A stretch of 58,645 nucleotides of DNA from Clostridia bacterium. Lineage in GTDB: Bacteria; Bacillota; Clostridia; Christensenellales; Pumilibacteraceae. The translations under genes and the position numbers were made by a program. This document shows positions 7,123-15,966 of the stretch, in pieces. A model generated the notes under the pieces. It made no database searches, had not been told where the DNA came from, and saw nothing but the letters and a program-made list of their open reading frames with translations. Within the stretch, counting starts at the first letter, position 1. Each line of letters begins with the position of its first letter. The stretch covers positions 1 to 58,645 of the forward strand of contig JAFVXY010000008.1 in assembly GCA_017500845.1 (NCBI GenBank), in the 5' to 3' direction.

Positions 7123-7854
7123 ATGATTTGGGTTGTTATTGGGTTAGCTATTCCGCTACTGGGGACTACTCTTGGTGCGGCGATTGCGTTGCTGTGTAAA
7201 CGGGACATTGCAGGGAATAGGATTCTTATCGGACTTGCGGCAGGGGCGATGCTTGCCGCTTCGGTGTGGTCGCTACTTTTGCCGTCGTTAGAAATGGGTA
7301 GTGGCAAGCCATTGCCCGAATTTTTCCCTGCGGCGGTGGGATTTATGGTGGGCGTTGCGGCAATGCTTTTGCTAGAATCAAGATTTTCTAAGGTTGAGCG
7401 TGGCGGTAGGCAAGGCAATATGCTGTTGCTTGCGATGACTGCTCATAACGTGCCCGAGGGTATGGCGGTGGGTGCCGTTTTTGCGGGACTGATTGCAGGT
7501 GGCGGCGAAATAACCTTGGCTACTGCCGTTTCGCTCAGCGTTGGTATAGCCTTACAAAACGTTCCGGACGGTGCAATTGTCAGTTTGCCGCTACTATCGT
7601 CCGGGTACAGCAAGGGCAGGGCGTTTGGGCTTGGGACGCTGTCTGGCGCGGTCGAGCCGATTGCCGCACTCATTACCATAGCTTTGCACTCGGTGGTGAT
7701 TGCCGTCTTGCCGTATTTTTTATCGTTTGCGGCAGGGGCTATGATTTACGTTACCGCTCGCGAGCTTATTCCCGACCTTAAGGAAGGCAACGTGGGAATT
7801 TTGGGGCTTGCCGTGGGCTTTGTGCTGATGATGATTTTAGACTGCGCGTTGTAA
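7123..7854 (+). CDS. ZIP-family divalent metal transporter
   Basis: This 243-aa integral membrane protein should import zinc or related divalent metals. It has about eight membrane segments. The metal-site motif of ZIP segment 4, HNVPEG, lies at 108-113. The paired segment-5 motif appears as QNVPDG (145-150), where many ZIPs have a HEIPHE-type motif, so one His site is changed to Gln-Asn and Asp. GAVEP is at 175-179. The loop between segments 3 and 4 is short and lacks a His-rich stretch. Start ATG 7123 has a TAGGAG site. It resembles ZupT/GufA-type proteins. It stands alone between a terminator and the next promoter. Confidence 0.88.
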   Translation: MIWVVIGLAIPLLGTTLGAAIALLCKRDIAGNRILIGLAAGAMLAASVWSLLLPSLEMGSGKPLPEFFPAAVGFMVGVAAMLLLESRFSKVERGGRQGNMLLLAMTAHNVPEGMAVGAVFAGLIAGGGEITLATAVSLSVGIALQNVPDGAIVSLPLLSSGYSKGRAFGLGTLSGAVEPIAALITIALHSVVIAVLPYFLSFAAGAMIYVTARELIPDLKEGNVGILGLAVGFVLMMILDCAL

Positions 7855-7866
7855 GGTGCAATTTGT

Positions 7867-7895
7867 TTGACCTAATGCGCCGCTTGTGATATAAT
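7867..7895 (+). promoter_or_regulatory. Promoter of the ATP-grasp pair
   Basis: TTGACC (7867-7872), 17 bp, TATAAT (7890-7895), about 20 bp before the start codon of the first ATP-grasp gene. Confidence 0.75.
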
Positions 7896-7915
7896 TACAG
7901 TATGGAGGCGACGCA

Positions 7916-8767
7916 ATGAGCATAGCACTTGTTACTAACGGATTTTTTGTAAACGACAAAACGGAGGAGATTCGCCGTCTTTTGGCGGATGGATTTTTGA
8001 GTCACGGTGTGCGCCCCATTCAGCTTCGTAACAGCGAGCTTTATGCCGATGTGACGGAACGCTTGGCGGGGGTGGACACCGTTCTTTTTTGGGATAAGGA
8101 CGTTTTGCTTGCTCGCCGCATAGAAGCGATAGGTAAAAAAGTAATAAATTGCAGTGAGGCACTTGAGCTTTGCGACCATAAGGGCAAAAGTGCGGTGGCT
8201 TTGGATAGAGCCGGGATAGATATGCCAAAGACTATTGTTGCCCCCTTTACATACCAAAATATTGGCTACACCTCGCTTGATTTTTTGTCCGAGGTGACTA
8301 AAGCACTGGACTTTCCCATAGTTGTTAAGGAGTGTCACGGCTCGTTCGGTCAGCAGGTTTATCTTGCAAGGAATTACGGCGAGCTGTGCGAGATTGTAAC
8401 AAAAACGGCGGCACGTCCTATTGTTTTTCAGCAATATATTGAGTGTGGAAGCTCGGATCTGCGCTTGCAGGTTGTGGGTGACCGTGTGGTTGCGGCGGTA
8501 AAAAGGACAAGCCAAAACGGCGATTTTAGGGCAAACGCAACGCTTGGCGGCATAATGACCGATTATAAGCCTACGGCTGACGAAATTGAGCTTGCCTTAG
8601 CGGCGGCAAGGGCTGTAAAGGCGGAAATTGCCGGCGTCGATATATTGCCCGCGGACAAGCCGCTATTGTGCGAGGTCAATGCCAACGCGCACTTCAAGCG
8701 CTTGATGGATGCAACGGGGGTAGACGTGGCGAGCATAATTGCCGAGTACGTTATAGATAGGGTATGA
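7916..8767 (+). CDS. RimK-like ATP-grasp ligase, first of a pair
   Basis: The 283-aa protein has the RimK/LysX-type ATP-grasp layout. A pre-ATP-grasp domain begins ALVTNGFFV. Next come a loop with FPIVVKECHGSFGQQVY (the glycine-rich ATP-binding region) and DLRLQVVGDRVVAAVKRTS. The metal-binding end is AGVDILP and CEVNANAHF. Such enzymes join a carboxylate, activated as acyl phosphate, to an amine, for example adding amino acids to proteins, cofactors or peptides. The substrate cannot be read from the sequence. The next gene overlaps it by 4 nt (ATGA) and encodes a second enzyme of the same fold, so the two are likely made together and act in sequence or as a complex. Confidence 0.85.
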   Translation: MSIALVTNGFFVNDKTEEIRRLLADGFLSHGVRPIQLRNSELYADVTERLAGVDTVLFWDKDVLLARRIEAIGKKVINCSEALELCDHKGKSAVALDRAGIDMPKTIVAPFTYQNIGYTSLDFLSEVTKALDFPIVVKECHGSFGQQVYLARNYGELCEIVTKTAARPIVFQQYIECGSSDLRLQVVGDRVVAAVKRTSQNGDFRANATLGGIMTDYKPTADEIELALAAARAVKAEIAGVDILPADKPLLCEVNANAHFKRLMDATGVDVASIIAEYVIDRV

Positions 8768-9555
8768 GAGGAATAATAGTTTATAACGAGCAATCGCTTA
8801 GAATAAACGGCTTTTTTGCAAGCAAGCTTAAGGCGGAGCTTTTCGCCCTTGGCGCAGAGGTCGAGGTCGTTACCGCCTTGCCTGATTACACACCCGACTT
8901 TGCGGTTATGCGAGTGTATGACGAAGGTATAAATGCACACTTAGACAATCTTGGTGTCCGCACCTTCAACACCTCTACGGTGGCGGCAATTTGCAACGAT
9001 AAGTGGAAAACGTACGAATTACTTAACGGAGGCGGCATACCCGTTGCGCCCACGGTAAAAGCCGAAATTGAGGACAAAATAACCTTTCCGTGTGTGGTAA
9101 AAGCAAGGCACGGACATGGCGGTAGCGAGGTATTTTGGGCGGAAAACGAAGATACGTTTGCAGAAATTAAAGCAAAAATGACGGATTCGGCGATCGTTCA
9201 GCCCCCTGTCGGCAAGCGTGGTAAGGACCTTAGAGTGTACGTACTGAATGGCGAACCGATAGTAGGCATGCTTAGAAGCAGCGATAAGGATTTTCGCTCT
9301 AACTTCAGCCTTGGCGGAAGTGCATCGAGGTACGAGCTTAGCAAGACCGAGGAGCAGCTTGTAAAAAAGGTTGCTTCCCTTATATCTGCCGACTTTGTTG
9401 GCATAGATTTTTTTCTTGGTGATGGCGGTCTGATTTGCAACGAGCTTGAGGACGTGGTGGGATGCCGAATGGTATACACGTACACCGACATAGACATTAT
9501 AAAAAAATTTGCCGAGCACATAGTTTGTGCGGTAAAGATGGGCAAAAACGCTTGA
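8764..9555 (+). CDS. RimK-like ATP-grasp ligase, second of a pair
   Basis: This 263-aa protein is a second ATP-grasp enzyme, alignable by eye to its upstream neighbour (ITFPCVVKARHGHGGSEV, DLRVYVLNGEPIVGMLRSS, FVGIDFFLGDGGLICNE). The final metal-site Asn appears as NELEDVVG rather than the NAN of the upstream protein, so substrate or efficiency may differ. The start overlaps the preceding stop by ATGA, implying translational coupling. The two genes could be a duplication that diverged. A biosynthetic peptide or cofactor ligase pair is the best guess; no precursor peptide gene is visible beside it. Confidence 0.83.
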   Translation: MRGIIVYNEQSLRINGFFASKLKAELFALGAEVEVVTALPDYTPDFAVMRVYDEGINAHLDNLGVRTFNTSTVAAICNDKWKTYELLNGGGIPVAPTVKAEIEDKITFPCVVKARHGHGGSEVFWAENEDTFAEIKAKMTDSAIVQPPVGKRGKDLRVYVLNGEPIVGMLRSSDKDFRSNFSLGGSASRYELSKTEEQLVKKVASLISADFVGIDFFLGDGGLICNELEDVVGCRMVYTYTDIDIIKKFAEHIVCAVKMGKNA

Positions 9556-9597
9556 AAAAATTTTGACAAAGTATTAGAATAGTATAAGAGGTGAATT

Positions 9598-9879
9598 ATG
9601 GTAAAACACATTGTTATGTATAAGCTTAAAGACAGAAGCAACGCCGACGAAATGATTGCAAGATTTTTGTCAATGCGTGGCAAAATTGACGTTCTTCGCA
9701 GTCTTCATGCAGGCAAGGATGAAATCAAGAGCGCACGCGCGTACGACGTTGCGCTTGTTTGCGAGTTCGATTCGCTTGAGGATCTTAACATTTACGCAGA
9801 GCACCCCGTGCATTTGCCCGTTAAGGAGTACGTGCATTCGGTTATCGCCGAGGCGCATTCGGTAGATTTTATTGAGTAG
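9598..9879 (+). CDS. Dabb (stress-responsive A/B barrel) domain protein
   Basis: The 93-aa protein is one dimeric alpha-beta barrel domain. It opens VKHIVMYKLKD and ends with DLNIYAEHPVHLPVKEYV, matching the Dabb pattern H-x-V..KL...Y..HP.H. Family members are small, often of unknown activity; some are enzymes or monooxygenase-like. A GAGGTG ribosome binding site precedes the ATG. It sits 27 bp before the aminopeptidase gene and may share its transcript. Confidence 0.85.
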   Translation: MVKHIVMYKLKDRSNADEMIARFLSMRGKIDVLRSLHAGKDEIKSARAYDVALVCEFDSLEDLNIYAEHPVHLPVKEYVHSVIAEAHSVDFIE

Positions 9880-9906
9880 TTGCGCCATTTATTAAGGAGT
9901 AAAATT

Positions 9907-11145
9907 ATGGTAAACAGATTGCTTAAGGATATTCAAAGGTCGTATACCCCCTTTCACGCCGTAGACGTTGCCGCTAAGTATTTGGACGAGGCGGGATTTA
10001 CCCGCATTCGCGAGGACGAGGCGTGGAGCGTAAAGCAGGGTGGCAAATATTACGTTATAAAAAACGATACCGCGTGTGTGGCTTTCGTGGTAGGCGGTCA
10101 GACGTTCAATATCGTTGCCGCACATACCGACAGCCCGTGCTTCAAAATTAAGGCTAAGGCTTCGACCACCGTCGCACAGTTCTGCAAGCTCAACGTAGAG
10201 GGCTACGGAGGCGGCATTTATTCGACTTGGCTTGACCGCAAACTTGGTATCGCAGGCAGAATTATTGTTAAGACCGAAAGGGGAGTAAAGCCCATTTTGG
10301 TAGAGGGTGGCATTACGGTGATGATCCCCAATCTTGCCATTCACCTTAACCGCGGAGTAAACGAAGGTGTGGCAATCAACCCTCAGCGAGATATGTCGCC
10401 CGTTATTGCAGGCGGCTCGCTTACGATGGAAGAGCTTTTCGCTCCGCAAGCAGGTGGAAACAAAATTCTTGACTACGACCTTTTCCTTTACGTAAAGGAA
10501 GAGCCGTATTTCTTCGGCGCAGACAACAGCCTTATTGCTTCGTCCAGACTTGATGACCTCGAGGGTGTCTTTGGCGGCTTGTACGCAATCGCGCAGGCAA
10601 AGCCCACCTCGACGGCGGTGCTCGCACTTTTCGACAACGAGGAAGTAGGTAGCGCAACCAAGCAGGGCGCAGGCTCGACCTTCCTTGCGGATACGCTTCG
10701 TAGAATCAGCCTTAATTTGGGCAGAAGTGAGGAACAGCACATTATGGCGCTTGCGCAGTCCATGATGGTGTCGATGGACAACGCTCACGGCAAGCATCCC
10801 AACCGCCCCGACCTTAGCGACCCGACCAACGAAATTGTGCTTGGCGGCGGCATTGTAATCAAGCACCATGCAAATCAGCACTATACGACGGACGGCCTTA
10901 GCTCGGCTATAATAAAGAGCGTTTTCGAGAGCGCAGACGTCAAGTATCAAGATTTTTATATGCGTAGCGATTTGCGCTGTGGCGGAACGTTGGGCGCAAT
11001 TTCGTCCTCGCAACTTTCGATAAACAGCGTGGACATCGGTCTTGCACAATGGGCAATGCACTCGGCGGTAGAAAGCGCATCGGCTAGGGATTTTGATCAG
11101 CTTGTAAACGGTCTTACGGCATTCTATAACGCAACCGACCTATAA
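9907..11145 (+). CDS. M18-family aspartyl-type aminopeptidase
   Basis: A cytosolic metallo-aminopeptidase of 412 aa that releases N-terminal residues from peptides, usually acidic or hydrophobic ones. Metal ligands are visible: HTDS at 73-76, DDL at 216-218 and DNEE at 243-246; a later His is in the KHHANQHY stretch. Length fits M18 (about 420-460). The start is ATG 9907 with AAGGAG 7 nt upstream; a TTG at 9880 in the same frame lacks a site. It probably belongs to a transcript with the upstream Dabb gene. Confidence 0.92.
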   Translation: MVNRLLKDIQRSYTPFHAVDVAAKYLDEAGFTRIREDEAWSVKQGGKYYVIKNDTACVAFVVGGQTFNIVAAHTDSPCFKIKAKASTTVAQFCKLNVEGYGGGIYSTWLDRKLGIAGRIIVKTERGVKPILVEGGITVMIPNLAIHLNRGVNEGVAINPQRDMSPVIAGGSLTMEELFAPQAGGNKILDYDLFLYVKEEPYFFGADNSLIASSRLDDLEGVFGGLYAIAQAKPTSTAVLALFDNEEVGSATKQGAGSTFLADTLRRISLNLGRSEEQHIMALAQSMMVSMDNAHGKHPNRPDLSDPTNEIVLGGGIVIKHHANQHYTTDGLSSAIIKSVFESADVKYQDFYMRSDLRCGGTLGAISSSQLSINSVDIGLAQWAMHSAVESASARDFDQLVNGLTAFYNATDL

Positions 11146-11165
11146 AAAAGGTGCAAAATGACAAT

Positions 11166-11193
11166 AATACGTAAAGACGTATTGGCGTTTTTT
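11166..11193 (+). terminator. Probable terminator hairpin
   Basis: AATACGT-AAAG-ACGTATT is a perfect 7-bp stem followed by GGCGTTTTTT. It lies between the M18 gene and the Mrp gene. Confidence 0.6.
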
Positions 11194-11230
11194 GGTTAAT
11201 AAGTAATAATTTTTAATGGAGATATAAAAA

Positions 11231-12067
11231 ATGAGTGAATGTACACATGATTGCAGTACGTGCGGCGAAAGTTGCAGCAGCAGACAGACGGCACAGGATG
11301 CAATAAGCAAGGAGCTTACCAACCATCACAACAACATAAAGCGCGTGATTGGCGTAGTAAGTGGCAAGGGTGGTGTAGGCAAGTCGATGGTGACATCGCT
11401 TCTTGCGGTCGAGATGGCGCGTCGTGGCTTTAGGTGCGGAATTATTGACGCGGATATTACCGGACCCAGCATTCCCAAGGCGTTTGGCATTAAGGAAAAG
11501 GCAACCGGCGACGAGAATTTCTTGATGCCGCCCGTAACTAAAAGCGGTATTCCCGTAATGAGCGTAAACCTCTTGCTCGAGGACGAAACCGACCCCGTTG
11601 TTTGGCGCGGTCCCGTTCTTGCAGGTGTTGTAAAGCAGTTCTGGAAGGATGTCGTTTACGGTGAGGTAGACTATATGTTCGTGGATATGCCTCCGGGAAC
11701 AGGTGACGTACCCCTTACCGTTTATCAGTCGCTTCCCATTGACGGTATAATCATTGTTACATCGCCGCAGGATCTCGTTAGCATGATCGTAGGCAAGGCT
11801 ATTAAGATGGCTAAGCTTATGAACGTCCCCGTAATCGGTCTTGTGGAGAACTTTGCGTATGCACTTTGCCCCGATTGCGGCAAGAAGATCGAGGTGTTCG
11901 GCAAGAGCCATCTTGAAGAAACAGCGGCAACCTTCCGTTTGCCCATGCTAGCAAGGCTCCCCATCGATACCAAGCTTGCTTCGCTTGTGGACGAGGGTAG
12001 AATAGAGGAAGCAAGCGTGCCCGAGCTTAAAGCGGCGCTTGACCTTTTGACTCAGCTTGCAAAATAA
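11231..12067 (+). CDS. Mrp/NBP35-type P-loop ATPase (Fe-S carrier)
   Basis: This 278-aa protein belongs to the ApbC/Mrp family, which carries and delivers iron-sulfur clusters in the cytosol. The deviant Walker A SGKGGVGKS is at 44-52 and DADITGPS follows in the switch region. A CPDC pair near residue 217 is the bridging cluster site found in dimers of the family. The N-terminus adds a short Cys-rich tail (C4, C8, C11, C15: CTHDCSTCGESC), as in NBP35-like forms, which may hold a second cluster. A GGAGAT site precedes ATG 11231. A terminator follows directly. Confidence 0.92.
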   Translation: MSECTHDCSTCGESCSSRQTAQDAISKELTNHHNNIKRVIGVVSGKGGVGKSMVTSLLAVEMARRGFRCGIIDADITGPSIPKAFGIKEKATGDENFLMPPVTKSGIPVMSVNLLLEDETDPVVWRGPVLAGVVKQFWKDVVYGEVDYMFVDMPPGTGDVPLTVYQSLPIDGIIIVTSPQDLVSMIVGKAIKMAKLMNVPVIGLVENFAYALCPDCGKKIEVFGKSHLEETAATFRLPMLARLPIDTKLASLVDEGRIEEASVPELKAALDLLTQLAK

Positions 12068-12076
12068 CAAAATCAG

Positions 12077-12106
12077 TCCTCCCTTAACAAAAGGGAGGAT
12101 TCTTTT
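12077..12106 (+). terminator. Intrinsic terminator after the Mrp gene
   Basis: TCCTCCCTT and AAGGGAGGA form a 9-bp stem followed by TTCTTTT. Confidence 0.88.
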
Positions 12107-12190
12107 AGTAGATGCGTGGAGTCAAAATGCGACCTACGTATTAGCGGTTTTATAACAATAACGAAATTTATTAGTGACAAAGGATAAAAA

Positions 12191-13576
12191 ATGATAACGG
12201 ATTTGACACAAGGCAAGCCGTCCAAAATGCTGTTTAATCTTGCTTTGCCGATGGTTATAAGCATACTTTTTCAGCAGATGTATAATCTTGTAGACTCGGT
12301 TATAGTCGGAAGATTCGTGGGCGGCAATGCGCTATATGCGATAGGCTCGTCGTTTTCGCTAACGATGATATTCTTAGCGGTAGCTACCGGCTCGAGCGTA
12401 GGTATTACGGTTGTTGCGGGTAAGTTTTTTGGCGCAAAAAAATATGCCGACCTTAAAACTACGGTAAGCACCACGTTTATCGGAATGTTTTTTGTGTCTA
12501 TCTTCTTTACGTTAGCAGGCGCGTTGCTTGCAAAACCTATTTTAGCGCTTCTCGGCACACCCGACTACATTATGGAAGAAGCGGTAACGTATTTGCAGAT
12601 TTTCTTCTACGGACTGCTCTTTATATATATGTACAACGTGGTCAGCGGTGCGTTTGCGGCGGTGGGCGACAGCAAAACCTCGCTGGTCTTTTTGATAATC
12701 TCGTCACTGCTTAACATCGGACTCGACCTGCTTTTTGTGTGCGTGTTCAAGATGGGTGTATCCGGCGCGGCTTGCGCAACGCTTATTTCGCAGGCTGTTG
12801 CGGCAATACCTGCTATGGTCGTGCTGTACCGCAGAATAAGCAAGCTGGAAAGCGAAAGCGCTCCGTGGTTTAGCTTTACGCATTTGCGCATTGTTTTGCG
12901 TGTTGCCGTTCCCAGTATGGTTCAGCACGCCATAGTGTCGCTGGGCAACCTATTTATTCAGGGCAGAGTAAATTATTTTTCGACCGACAACGAAGCGGTG
13001 GGTACGGCGTACACTGCAGCTATCAAGCTTAATACCGTGGCGATCAACTGTTTTGTTACAATCGGTAACGCGGTAAGTAGCTTTACAGCCCAAAACCTCG
13101 GTGCGGCTCAACCCGACCGCGTCAAAAAAGGATGCTGGGCGGGCATACTTATTTCTGTTTGCGTAGCGTTGCCCATAGTTCTTATATATATGTTGCTTGG
13201 TGACGGAGCCTTAAAGCTGTTTATGACCGAAAGCACGAGCAACAATATTGACGAAATCATAAGAATTGGTAGACAATTCCTTAACATCATATCGCCGTTC
13301 TACCTTATTATTCCCATTAAAATTGTAATGGACGGCGTGTTGCGCGGCGGCGAACGCATGACCGAGTTCTTGACCTCAACGTTTTCCGATCTCGTTCTTC
13401 GAGTAGTGTTTGCATACATACTTACAATTTTCACACCGCTAAAAGAAGCCGGTATTTGGTGGGCGTGGCCGATTGGCTGGGTAATGTCTGTTGCAATCTC
13501 GCTTGTGTTCTACCTTACGGGCAAGTGGCAGGGGGCTGCGAGGGTTAAGGACAGCAAACAGGGCAATGTGGAATAA
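12191..13576 (+). CDS. MATE-family efflux transporter
   Basis: The 461-aa protein has the 12 hydrophobic segments of a MATE (NorM/DinF-type) antiporter, which exports drugs or metabolites in exchange for sodium or protons. The opening LPMVISILFQQMYNLVDSV and VGGNALYAIG match the conserved first helices; the two halves repeat the pattern, with NCFVTIGNAVSSFTAQNLGA in the second half. Length is normal. The AAGGA site precedes ATG 12191. It has its own terminator at 13599. The substrate is unknown. Confidence 0.93.
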   Translation: MITDLTQGKPSKMLFNLALPMVISILFQQMYNLVDSVIVGRFVGGNALYAIGSSFSLTMIFLAVATGSSVGITVVAGKFFGAKKYADLKTTVSTTFIGMFFVSIFFTLAGALLAKPILALLGTPDYIMEEAVTYLQIFFYGLLFIYMYNVVSGAFAAVGDSKTSLVFLIISSLLNIGLDLLFVCVFKMGVSGAACATLISQAVAAIPAMVVLYRRISKLESESAPWFSFTHLRIVLRVAVPSMVQHAIVSLGNLFIQGRVNYFSTDNEAVGTAYTAAIKLNTVAINCFVTIGNAVSSFTAQNLGAAQPDRVKKGCWAGILISVCVALPIVLIYMLLGDGALKLFMTESTSNNIDEIIRIGRQFLNIISPFYLIIPIKIVMDGVLRGGERMTEFLTSTFSDLVLRVVFAYILTIFTPLKEAGIWWAWPIGWVMSVAISLVFYLTGKWQGAARVKDSKQGNVE

Positions 13577-13598
13577 AATATAAAAAACAAGTATACGG

Positions 13599-13633
13599 TG
13601 TCGACTTATTTGATTATAAGTCGACATTTTTTA
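13599..13633 (+). terminator. Intrinsic terminator after the MATE gene
   Basis: TGTCGACTTAT and ATAAGTCGACA form a perfect 11-bp stem with a 6-base loop, followed by a T run. Confidence 0.92.
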
Positions 13634-13683
13634 TAATAAAACAACTGAAAAAAATAGGTATACTCCCATAAAGAGGTATATTT

Positions 13684-15906
13684 ATGCGTAACAAATTAAG
13701 TATGTACGTTTGCTTTGCTATTGTTTTTTTGGTGCTTTCGTTTGCGGATTTTATGGACCTTTCGCCACTTGGGGTGGGCGCTCTTATTGCCGCTCTTATG
13801 TTAAGGCTGAACGTGCCCGTGTTGTCGCTCTTTTTGGTGCTTAGTGGGCTAATCAAATTTTCGTGGCTTAATCTAACGTACAACGCGGTGGCGGCACTCG
13901 TGTTGTCCGGGATATGGTTTTTGGACAAAAAGGTTGGCTTGCGCGACTTATATTTTGTGCTGTCTGCCTTTGTTTCACAGCTTGGTCTAGTTATTGCGGG
14001 CATCGTAATAAAGTACAGCGTGGTCGCGGTGGTAGTAAGCGTTTTTCTATCACTCGTATTCGCATTTTTGTGTTACAGCATTGGTGTTCCTATTATAAAA
14101 AATAAGCTTAGATATAAGCTTCTCGACAGCGAAATTATCTCGGGCGGCATAGTTACGGTGGCTTTTGCGTACGGACTTGCAAGTATTCCGCTTTCTTTTC
14201 CGGTTGTCGTTGCTGTTTTTGCATTTGCGGTACTTACAGCCGCTAAGGTCTTTGGCAGTGGCGCGCTTGGAGTGGGATTATGCTTTGCGCTGGGATATGC
14301 ACTCTGCGGCGGGGTAGAGCTGATTGGAGCGTTTGCGCTTATGTCGCTAACGGCGCTTATGTTCATTCCCGCGCCTCGCGTGCTGTCTGGGCTGTCACTT
14401 ATTATGGCATTTGTAATGTATACGTTTTTCTTCAACGAGGTGCCCGATATGGCGTGGACGTGGCTAATTGCATTGGCAGTTGGCGGCGGTGCGTATATGG
14501 CAATCCCAAAGGCGGTGATGGCTAGGGCGGTGGAGTTCTTTAGACCAAACGGCAGAAAGGTGCTTCGTGCAATGATAAACCGCAACCGTGTTGCAGTAGG
14601 GGTAAAGCTCAGCTCGGTAAGCGACGTCTTTGCGGGCATGAGTATGACGATGCTAAGCGACAAGGTTACGGTAAGCGATGCGGATGTGAGTATTCTTAAG
14701 GAAGAGCTTGTTGGCCGCGTGTGCGCTTTGTGCCGCAAGCACGATGTATGTGCGGCGGCAGGCATTATGGCAAACGTGGGGACCGTTATGGAATGCGCCA
14801 TTGACAGCGGCAGAGCAACCGTTGCCGAGCTACCCGAGAGCATAAAAGGCAGCTGTATAGCGATTGCGCCACTCATATCTACTTCTGCCGAGCTTGCCGA
14901 AGGATACACAAAGCGGCTAAACGAATTAAAAACGCTTAATAGTGCAAAAAAAATGGTGGGCTCGCAGCTTAAAGGCATATCGGACATTTTGGCTTCACTT
15001 GCTGTCAAGGAAGCCGAGCCGCTTCGCTTTGACGAGGGGTTAGAGCGTAAAATCGCCGAGGAGCTTACGTACCGATCGGTGGTGACGTCCGAGGCGCTTG
15101 TTACGGGCGGGGCTTCGCCGTGCGTTATGCTGACGGTGCTTAGCGAAACGGCAGATAAGGGCGTTATATGCGCCGTGCTAAAAAAGATACTGGGCGTCCC
15201 TTTTGCTGTTACAAAAACCGAAAAGGGCGAGCTTTCGGGCTGGACAGTGGTTTATGCCCAGACAAAGCCCAAGTTCGACGTGGTTTTTTCGGTGTGCGGG
15301 TGTGCCAAGGATAAAAGCGGCGTAAGTGGCGATACGCACTCATTTGTTAAAATAGACGAGCGCAGATTTTTGATGGCGGTGTGCGACGGAATGGGTAGTG
15401 GCGAGCGTGCCAACGAGTTTTCGGCGGCGACCATTGGGCTTATAGAGAACTTTTATAAGGCAGATTTTGGGCACGCCTTGGTTTTAAGCAGTGTAAACAG
15501 CTTTTTGTCGCTTTCGGCTGAGGAAATTTACAGTGCGGTGGATATTGTGGTAGTGGACCTCGAAAGCGGTACATGCGATATTATAAAGATAGGCTCCCCA
15601 ACAAGCTACATAAAAACCAAGGACAGCGTTTTGCGAGTGGAGGGAGAGTCACTTCCAATAGGTGTTTTGGAGGAAATGAAGCCCACTATCGTAAGCTATC
15701 CCCTTAAGGGTGGCGAAACGGTGGTGATCACTACCGACGGCGCGGTAGACAGCTATCCGCCGGACGGGCTTGCCGACGTCATAAACAATGGCAGTAAGCT
15801 ACCCGACGAGCTGTGTAAAACGGTGGTGAACGGTGCGATAAAAAATACCGGCGTTCCTTGTGACGATATTACCGTTGCCGCATTTCATATTTTCCAAAGC
15901 GTGTAG
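13684..15906 (+). CDS. spoIIE: Stage II sporulation protein E (SpoIIE)
   Basis: SpoIIE is the membrane-bound PP2C-type phosphatase that dephosphorylates the anti-anti-sigma factor SpoIIAA, turning on sigma F in the forespore, and also takes part in polar septation. The 740-aa length is slightly below the Bacillus protein (827). About ten membrane segments fill residues 5-270. A coiled central region follows. The phosphatase domain (about 530-740) shows SGDTHSFVKI, CDGMGSG and ITTDGAVD, and ends with a CDDIT motif, matching PP2C metal-binding motifs. An AGAGG site precedes ATG 13684. This is the best evidence that the organism makes endospores. Confidence 0.95.
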   Translation: MRNKLSMYVCFAIVFLVLSFADFMDLSPLGVGALIAALMLRLNVPVLSLFLVLSGLIKFSWLNLTYNAVAALVLSGIWFLDKKVGLRDLYFVLSAFVSQLGLVIAGIVIKYSVVAVVVSVFLSLVFAFLCYSIGVPIIKNKLRYKLLDSEIISGGIVTVAFAYGLASIPLSFPVVVAVFAFAVLTAAKVFGSGALGVGLCFALGYALCGGVELIGAFALMSLTALMFIPAPRVLSGLSLIMAFVMYTFFFNEVPDMAWTWLIALAVGGGAYMAIPKAVMARAVEFFRPNGRKVLRAMINRNRVAVGVKLSSVSDVFAGMSMTMLSDKVTVSDADVSILKEELVGRVCALCRKHDVCAAAGIMANVGTVMECAIDSGRATVAELPESIKGSCIAIAPLISTSAELAEGYTKRLNELKTLNSAKKMVGSQLKGISDILASLAVKEAEPLRFDEGLERKIAEELTYRSVVTSEALVTGGASPCVMLTVLSETADKGVICAVLKKILGVPFAVTKTEKGELSGWTVVYAQTKPKFDVVFSVCGCAKDKSGVSGDTHSFVKIDERRFLMAVCDGMGSGERANEFSAATIGLIENFYKADFGHALVLSSVNSFLSLSAEEIYSAVDIVVVDLESGTCDIIKIGSPTSYIKTKDSVLRVEGESLPIGVLEEMKPTIVSYPLKGGETVVITTDGAVDSYPPDGLADVINNGSKLPDELCKTVVNGAIKNTGVPCDDITVAAFHIFQSV

Positions 15907-15911
15907 CGTTG

Positions 15912-15940
15912 TTGACAAAACGGCATATCTGTCGTATAAT
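15912..15940 (+). promoter_or_regulatory. Strong promoter of the glucokinase gene
   Basis: TTGACA (15912-15917), 17 bp, TATAAT (15935-15940): a consensus match on both boxes, starting 6 bp after the spoIIE stop. Confidence 0.9.
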
Positions 15941-15966
15941 ATACGCAAACAAACGAGGGGTGAGAT

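Noticed and set aside
9565..9597. Promoter before the Dabb gene (TTGACA near 9564)
   Set aside because: No acceptable -10 lies at 16-18 bp; the only TATAAG is 14 bp away.
9892..11061. 389-codon open frame on the minus strand opposite the M18 aminopeptidase
   Set aside because: It is antisense to a gene with all catalytic motifs, has no ribosome binding site and its translation has no recognisable domain.
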